Source of the DNA: Ridgeia piscesae
Lineage: Eukaryota > Annelida > Polychaeta > Sabellida > Siboglinidae
Reading direction: 5' to 3'
Assembly: GCA_025642075.2 (NCBI GenBank)
Contig: JAODUO010000626.1
Span: 124,001-188,000 of the forward strand
DNA length: 64,000 nucleotides
In this document: positions 59,751 through 64,000 of the stretch, piece by piece
How positions within the stretch are numbered: the first letter of the stretch is position 1
Layout of the letters: every line of letters starts with the position of its first letter
The notes under the pieces: generated by a model
What the model saw: the letters and a program-made list of their open reading frames with translations, nothing else
The model's database searches: none
What the model was told of the DNA's origin: nothing
Position numbers and translations under genes: made by a program

Positions 59751-59945
59751 CATTGTTCCCTTCTTGAACACCTTGCCGTCCCATTCGATCAGCCCGTACA
59801 CACTCCACGGCGACTGGCGGTGTTTCACAAGTTCTGGTCGTGTGATGGAGCCACTGTATTGACTGAACTTCACCTGTTTGTCACAGCGTTCATGACATTC
59901 CTTGAGCCATGCGTTGAACTCTCTTCCAATGTCTGTCCGCTTCTC
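59751..59945 (-). CDS. SMCHD1: SMCHD1-like exon 3
   Basis: 65 codons, phase 0 at both ends; acceptor GCTTCAG, donor GTAGGT. It contains 'REFNAWLKECHERCDKQVKF' and 'SPWSVYGLIEWDGKVF'. The 'IEWDGK' strand and the 'CHE.CDKQVKF' helix are characteristic of the SMCHD1 region after the ATPase core. This is the longest exon in the window and one of the clearest family matches. Confidence 0.92.
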
Positions 59946-59984
59946 CTGAAGCAACAACTCGTTACTTGAGAAATATGCTTCCAC

Positions 59985-60915
59985 AGAGACTTCTCATATT
60001 AATGCACTTCAACAGACTTCTCAGATTAATGCACTTCAACAGACTTCTCAGATTAATGCACTTCAACACAGACTTCTCAGATTAATGCACTTCAACAGAC
60101 TTCTCAAATTTATGCAATTCAACAGACTTCTCAGATTTATGCACTTCAACTGAGACTTCTCAGATTAATGCACTTCAACAGAAACTTCTCAGATTGATGC
60201 ACTTCAACAGAGATTTCTCAGATTAATGCACTTCAACACAGAATTCTCAGATTAATTCACTTCAACAGAGACTTCTCAGATTTATGCACTTCAACTGAGA
60301 CATCTCAGATTTATGCACTTCAACAGAGACTTCTCAAATTAATGCACTTCAACAGAGACTTCTCAAATTAATGCACTTCAACAGAGACTTCTCAGATTAA
60401 TGCACTTTAACAGAGACTTCTCAGATTAATGCACTTCAACAGAGACTTCTCAAATTAATGCACTTCAACAGAGACTTCTCAGATTAATGCACTTTAACAG
60501 AGACTTCTCAGATTAATGCACTTTAACAGAGACTTCTCAGATTAATGCACTTTAACAGAGACTTCTCAAATTAATGCACTTCAACAGAGACTTCTCAGAT
60601 TAATGCACTTTAACAGAGACTTCTCAGATTAATGCACTTTAACAGAGACTTCTCAGATTAATGCACTTTAACAGAGACTTCTCAGATTAATGCACTTTAA
60701 CAGAGACTTCTCAGATTAATGCACTTTAACAGAGACTTCTCAGATTAATGCACTTTAACAGAGACTTCTCAGATTAATGCACTTTAACAGAGACTTCTCA
60801 AATTAATGCACTTCAACAGAGACTTCTCAGATTAATGCACTTCAACAGAGACTTCTCAGATTAATGCAGTTCAACAGAGACTTCTCAAATTAATGCACTT
60901 CAACACTGACATGTC
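59985..60915. repeat. 29-bp minisatellite, about 32 copies
   Basis: Units carry 'cagagacttctcagattaat' + 'gcacttcaa'. Variants (TTTAACAG versus TTCAACAG, AAATTAAT versus AGATTAAT) occur in blocks. It fills the intron between exons 2 and 3 without copying either exon. Confidence 0.95.
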
Positions 60916-60963
60916 ACCAGAGCAATGCCATGTCTGCACCAGAAATGGTAAGACTGATCTTAC

Positions 60964-61017
60964 TATGACGACAGCATACTCCTGCAGCCTGCGTGCCTGC
61001 TGTCCTTTGTTCATATC
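60964..61017 (-). CDS. SMCHD1: SMCHD1-like exon 2
   Basis: A small 18-codon exon, phase 0 at both ends, reading 'DMNKGQQARRLQEYAVVI'. The acceptor is TTGCAG and the donor GTAAGA. It is supported by its splice sites, by frame compatibility on both sides and by its position. It is too short to stand on similarity alone. Confidence 0.7.
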
Positions 61018-61278
61018 CTGCAACACAACATGTCAGTGAAGTCAGCAATCAGGTGACAGGTCATTATAGGACTGTTCTGAACAGTGCAGTTTCAACAGAA
61101 TTTATTCAGATAAAACTTTCCTTTGTCACATATGCAACTACTGGGCACTTAGATAATATGGTGCACTGGACCGGTGATCCCTTGGCGGGCGGGCATGCAA
61201 TACACTGGACTGTTGACAGCACCCTGTGTCCAAACTCTGACACTGATGGATTTCAACAGAAGACTTAAAATTACTAAC

Positions 61279-61402
61279 GTTTTTGCCAAGAATCCTGCCA
61301 TAGGTCGTGTTCTTATCTCGCAGCCGCAGTTCAAGGTCAATGAAGGTCAACTTGTTGGTGCTCACTTGAAACTTGTCGTTTGTCCAGAGAACACCAGACA
61401 CT
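61279..61402 (-). CDS. SMCHD1: SMCHD1-like exon 1 of window
   Basis: First base completes a codon from an exon beyond 64000; the exon ends in phase 0. The acceptor is CTGCAG and the donor GTTAGT. The 41 full codons include '[14 protein letters not shown]' and end '[10 protein letters not shown]'. By order this lies after the GHKL ATPase core, in the C-terminal part of the extended ATPase region (inference). Confidence 0.87.
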
Positions 61403-61642
61403 CTGCAGCAGAATAAGAGCCAGAATGTTACAGCTTGGTGCACGGTTTCATACGATAGCACAGACTTCCCAACCATTAACTGCCAACGAAACCAAAATGA
61501 TCCCTACATTAGATGTTTCTGTCCTAATGCCATTCTGCAAACCAGGTGCCAGTTTAAGGGATGCCATTATAGTGTGGCAAATATAAAGCACCAGCACCAC
61601 TGTTGATCATTTACTACATAACAATTTTATGTGAATACTGGA
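61403..61642. other. Intron sequence upstream of exon 1 of the window
   Basis: Unique sequence; no feature was recognised. Confidence 0.4.
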
Positions 61643-61880
61643 AAAAATACAGTGGGGTATTTCTGGTCTCAAATGGTTTCCTCCAAACAGCCCAAACTTG
61701 GGCTGACGCTGGAATCGTGTAGTACAAGTGGTTGACTAAATAACACATTTTTGTGTGTGAACATTTTCATGGATACAAGGAAAATGTCACGATTATTCAC
61801 CTGTTGTAACACTCGAGTGGAACACCCTTGTTCTTCTTCGGAACACTGCACCAGTCAAACCTACAGCAGACACACAGTTA
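61643..61880. repeat. First copy of a duplicated 240-bp segment with SINE fragment
   Basis: The part at about 61676-61712 matches the 3' end of the SINE at 15215-15512 through 'CCCAAACTTGGGCTGACGC'. The whole segment recurs in degraded form at 63399-63638, in both cases followed by the same array. Confidence 0.8.
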
Positions 61881-64000
61881 CGGGGGCTTACTTCACTACG
61901 ACTGTACTTTTTACAGACATGTATCTCCAGGGGCTTACTTCACTACGACTGTACGTTTTACAGACATGTATCTCCAGGGGCTTACTTCACTACTACTGTA
62001 CGTTTTACAGACACGTAGCTCCAGGGGGCTTACTTCACTACTACTGTACGTTTTACAGACATGTATCTCCAGGGGCTTACTTCACTACTACTGTACGTTT
62101 TACAGACACATAGCTACAGGGGCTTACTTCACTACTACTGTACGTTTTACAGACATGTATCTCCAGGGGCTTACTTCACTACTACTGTACGTTTTACAGA
62201 CACATAGCTACAGGGGCTTACTTCACTACTACTGTACGTTTTACAGACACATAGCTACAGGGGCTTACTTCACTACTACTGTACGTTTTACAGACACATA
62301 GCTACAGGGGCTTACTTCACTACTACTGTACAAAATTTCTCCAGGGGCTTACTTCACTACTACTGTACGTTTTACAGACACATAGCTACAGGGGCTTACT
62401 TCACTACTACTGTACGTTTTACAGACATGTATCTCCAGGGGCTTACTTCACTACTATTAGTTTTACAGACACATAGCTACGGGGGCTTACTTCACTATTT
62501 GTTTTTTACAGACATGTATCCCCAGTGGGCTTACCCTACCTGTACTTTTCAGCACATCACGGGGGCTTACTTCACTACTACTGTTTTTTACAGACACATG
62601 CTACGGGGGCTTTTTACTACTTGATTTTAAACATTATCCCAGGGGCTTCTTCACTCTACTGTACTTTTTACAGACACATGCTACGGGGGCTTACTTCCTA
62701 CTTGTACGTTTTACAGACACATGTGGGGCTTCCACTACTCTGTACTTTTCAGCATGCTCCGGGGGCTTACCACTCTACTTACGTTTTACCACATAGCTAC
62801 AGGGGCATTCACTACTACTGTACTTTTACAACATGTTCTCCGGGGGGCTTACTTCACTACTACTGTCTTTTTACAGACAAAAGCTACAGGGGCTTACTAT
62901 ACTGTTTTTCAACCAACTAAAAGGGCACCCACTACTGTCGTTTTAAGCATGATCCCCAGGGGCTTACTTCACTCTCTGTCTTTTTACAGAAAACCCATCA
63001 CCCCTAGGCCAACCCTACTCCTTTTCCTTTGCTTTTTCAGCCCCCGCTCGGGGCCCCTTCCTCTCTGTTTTTCAGACTTATCTCCAGGCTTACTTCCTCT
63101 ACTTAGTTTTACAACCAAGCTAGGGGGCCTTACTCTCTGTGGTTTTAAGCCCACAAGCTAGGGGGCCTTACCACTGTTGTTTAAAACATGTATCTCAGGG
63201 GAAACCACATCTTAGTTTTGCCCCACGCTCAGGGGCTTTTCCCTATTTGCTTTTTCAGAAAATGCTAGGCTTCTTCCTTCTGTCTTTTACAACTTATCCC
63301 CGGGGGGCTTCCACTACTCTGTGTTTTACAGACACATAGCTCAGGGGCCCTTTACTCTATTAGACAAAAAACCCTACCAAGGGGGACACCCTACTTGTAA
63401 AAATACAGTGGGGTATTTCTGGTCTCTGTTTTCCAAACAGCCCAAACTTGGGCTGACGCTAACTCTGTGTACAAGTTTGACTAAAAAAGCACATTTTTAC
63501 TACTGTAACATTTTCAGGATACAAGGAAAATTCACGATTATTCACCTTTGTAAAAAACCCCGAGTGGCTACTTCCCTTGTTCTTTTCGGAACACTGCACC
63601 ATTTAAAACCCTTTTACTTTACAGACACATAGCTACGGGGCTTACTTCACTACGACTGTACGTTTTACAGACATGTATCTCCAGGGGCTTACTTCACTAC
63701 TACTGTACGTTTTACAGACATGTATCTCCAGGGGCTTACTTCACTACTACTGTACGTTTTACAGACACGTAGCTACAGGGGCTTACTTCACTACTACTGT
63801 ACGTTTTACAGACACGTAGCTCCAGGGGCTTACTTCACTACTACTGTACGTTTTACAGACACATAGCTACAGGGGCTTACTTCACTACTACTGTACGTTT
63901 TACAGACATGTATCTCCAGGGGCTTACTTCACTACTACTGTACGTTTTACAGACACATAGCTACAGGGGCTTACTTCACTACTACTGTACGTTTTACAGA
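61880..64000. repeat. 47-bp minisatellite running off the right edge
   Basis: Units carry 'ggggcttacttcactactac' followed by 'tgtacgttttacagacatgt'. Clean units are at 61880-62330 and 63640-64000. Between them the units are ragged, with many small deletions and homopolymer changes. Confidence 0.93.
63399..63638. repeat. Second, degraded copy of the 240-bp segment
   Basis: It aligns along its length with 61643-61880 but has many small indels. See the assembly finding. Confidence 0.8.

Larger units (their letters stand above)
2016..61402 (-). other. SMCHD1: SMCHD1-like gene, 28 internal exons (ATPase core and hinge outside window)
   Basis: This entry gives the extent of one spliced minus-strand gene. 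In vertebrates SMCHD1 is a homodimeric chromatin protein with a GHKL ATPase and an SMC-type hinge; it acts in X inactivation and in silencing of tandem arrays such as D4Z4. Here 28 exons of 54-195 bp were joined by eye. Every join keeps the frame (total 3380 bp, 1126 codons), and all splice sites are GT-AG except one GC donor. From memory of vertebrate SMCHD1, many exons match in order: 'VSWPEGDE', 'QHGRTWPYWFRKM', 'LEFQDEFGH', 'LKIRLLPG', 'VKVLPSSQ', 'VNWTPKLSKD', 'VSNARSLASRTL', 'IPFLFYN'. The middle of the protein consists of Ig-like repeats marked by 'VDEAGNP' or 'DQFDN'-type strands. No start or stop codon is in the window. Coding sequence is under 6% of the span; the rest is repeats and transposons. 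Confidence 0.9.

Overview
This is animal nuclear DNA, probably from an invertebrate. It has short exons with GT-AG introns, DNA transposons with intact target-site duplications, a tRNA-derived SINE and many intronic minisatellites. Nothing in the sequence fixes the phylum. A mollusc or a similar marine invertebrate is only a guess.

Main gene. The minus strand from 61402 down to 2016 carries 28 consecutive internal exons of one gene. I recognise it as SMCHD1-like, the non-canonical SMC protein with a GHKL ATPase at the N-terminus and a hinge domain at the C-terminus. All 27 joins keep the reading frame, giving about 3.38 kb of coding sequence (about 1126 codons). The exons cover the part after the ATPase core, the long series of beta-sandwich (Ig-like) repeats, and end at the motif 'DIPFLFYN', which in vertebrates lies just before the coiled coil and hinge. 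The ATPase core should lie to the right of the window. The hinge should lie to the left.

Second gene. On the plus strand at the left edge, two exons (254-402 and 901-991) encode the C-terminus of an unidentified protein. They lie where SMCHD1 should continue on the other strand, so this is a nested gene, a truncated SMCHD1, or a misjoin.

Non-coding content. About 31 kb, roughly half the window, is tandem repeat, and at least 18 of the 27 introns contain an array. The most striking feature is that in eight introns the repeat unit straddles a splice junction. Each unit copies about 5-34 nt of the neighbouring exon plus its splice donor or acceptor. Donor-type arrays are at 28.6-30.6 kb, 36.3-42.1 kb and 45.8-46.3 kb. 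Acceptor-type arrays are at 8.9-11.3, 16.0-16.4, 18.1-19.0, 19.3-20.0 and 53.2-54.2 kb.

Mobile elements, all intronic: a 4.4 kb piggyBac element (30928-35321) with a decayed two-exon transposase gene and a pogo-like element nested in that gene's intron; two piggyBac-type MITEs (5704-6719, 24140-25136); a pogo/Tigger-like MITE (11413-12601); a 2.8 kb hAT element (47611-50436) with a possible TTAA element inside; a LINE 3' end (about 52046-52268); and a SINE inserted into a minisatellite (about 15215-15512).

Sequence quality. Arrays at 36.5-40.8 kb and 62.3-63.6 kb are full of small deletions, and a 240-bp segment occurs twice (61643 and 63399), the second copy degraded. These stretches look like unpolished assembly and should be treated with caution.
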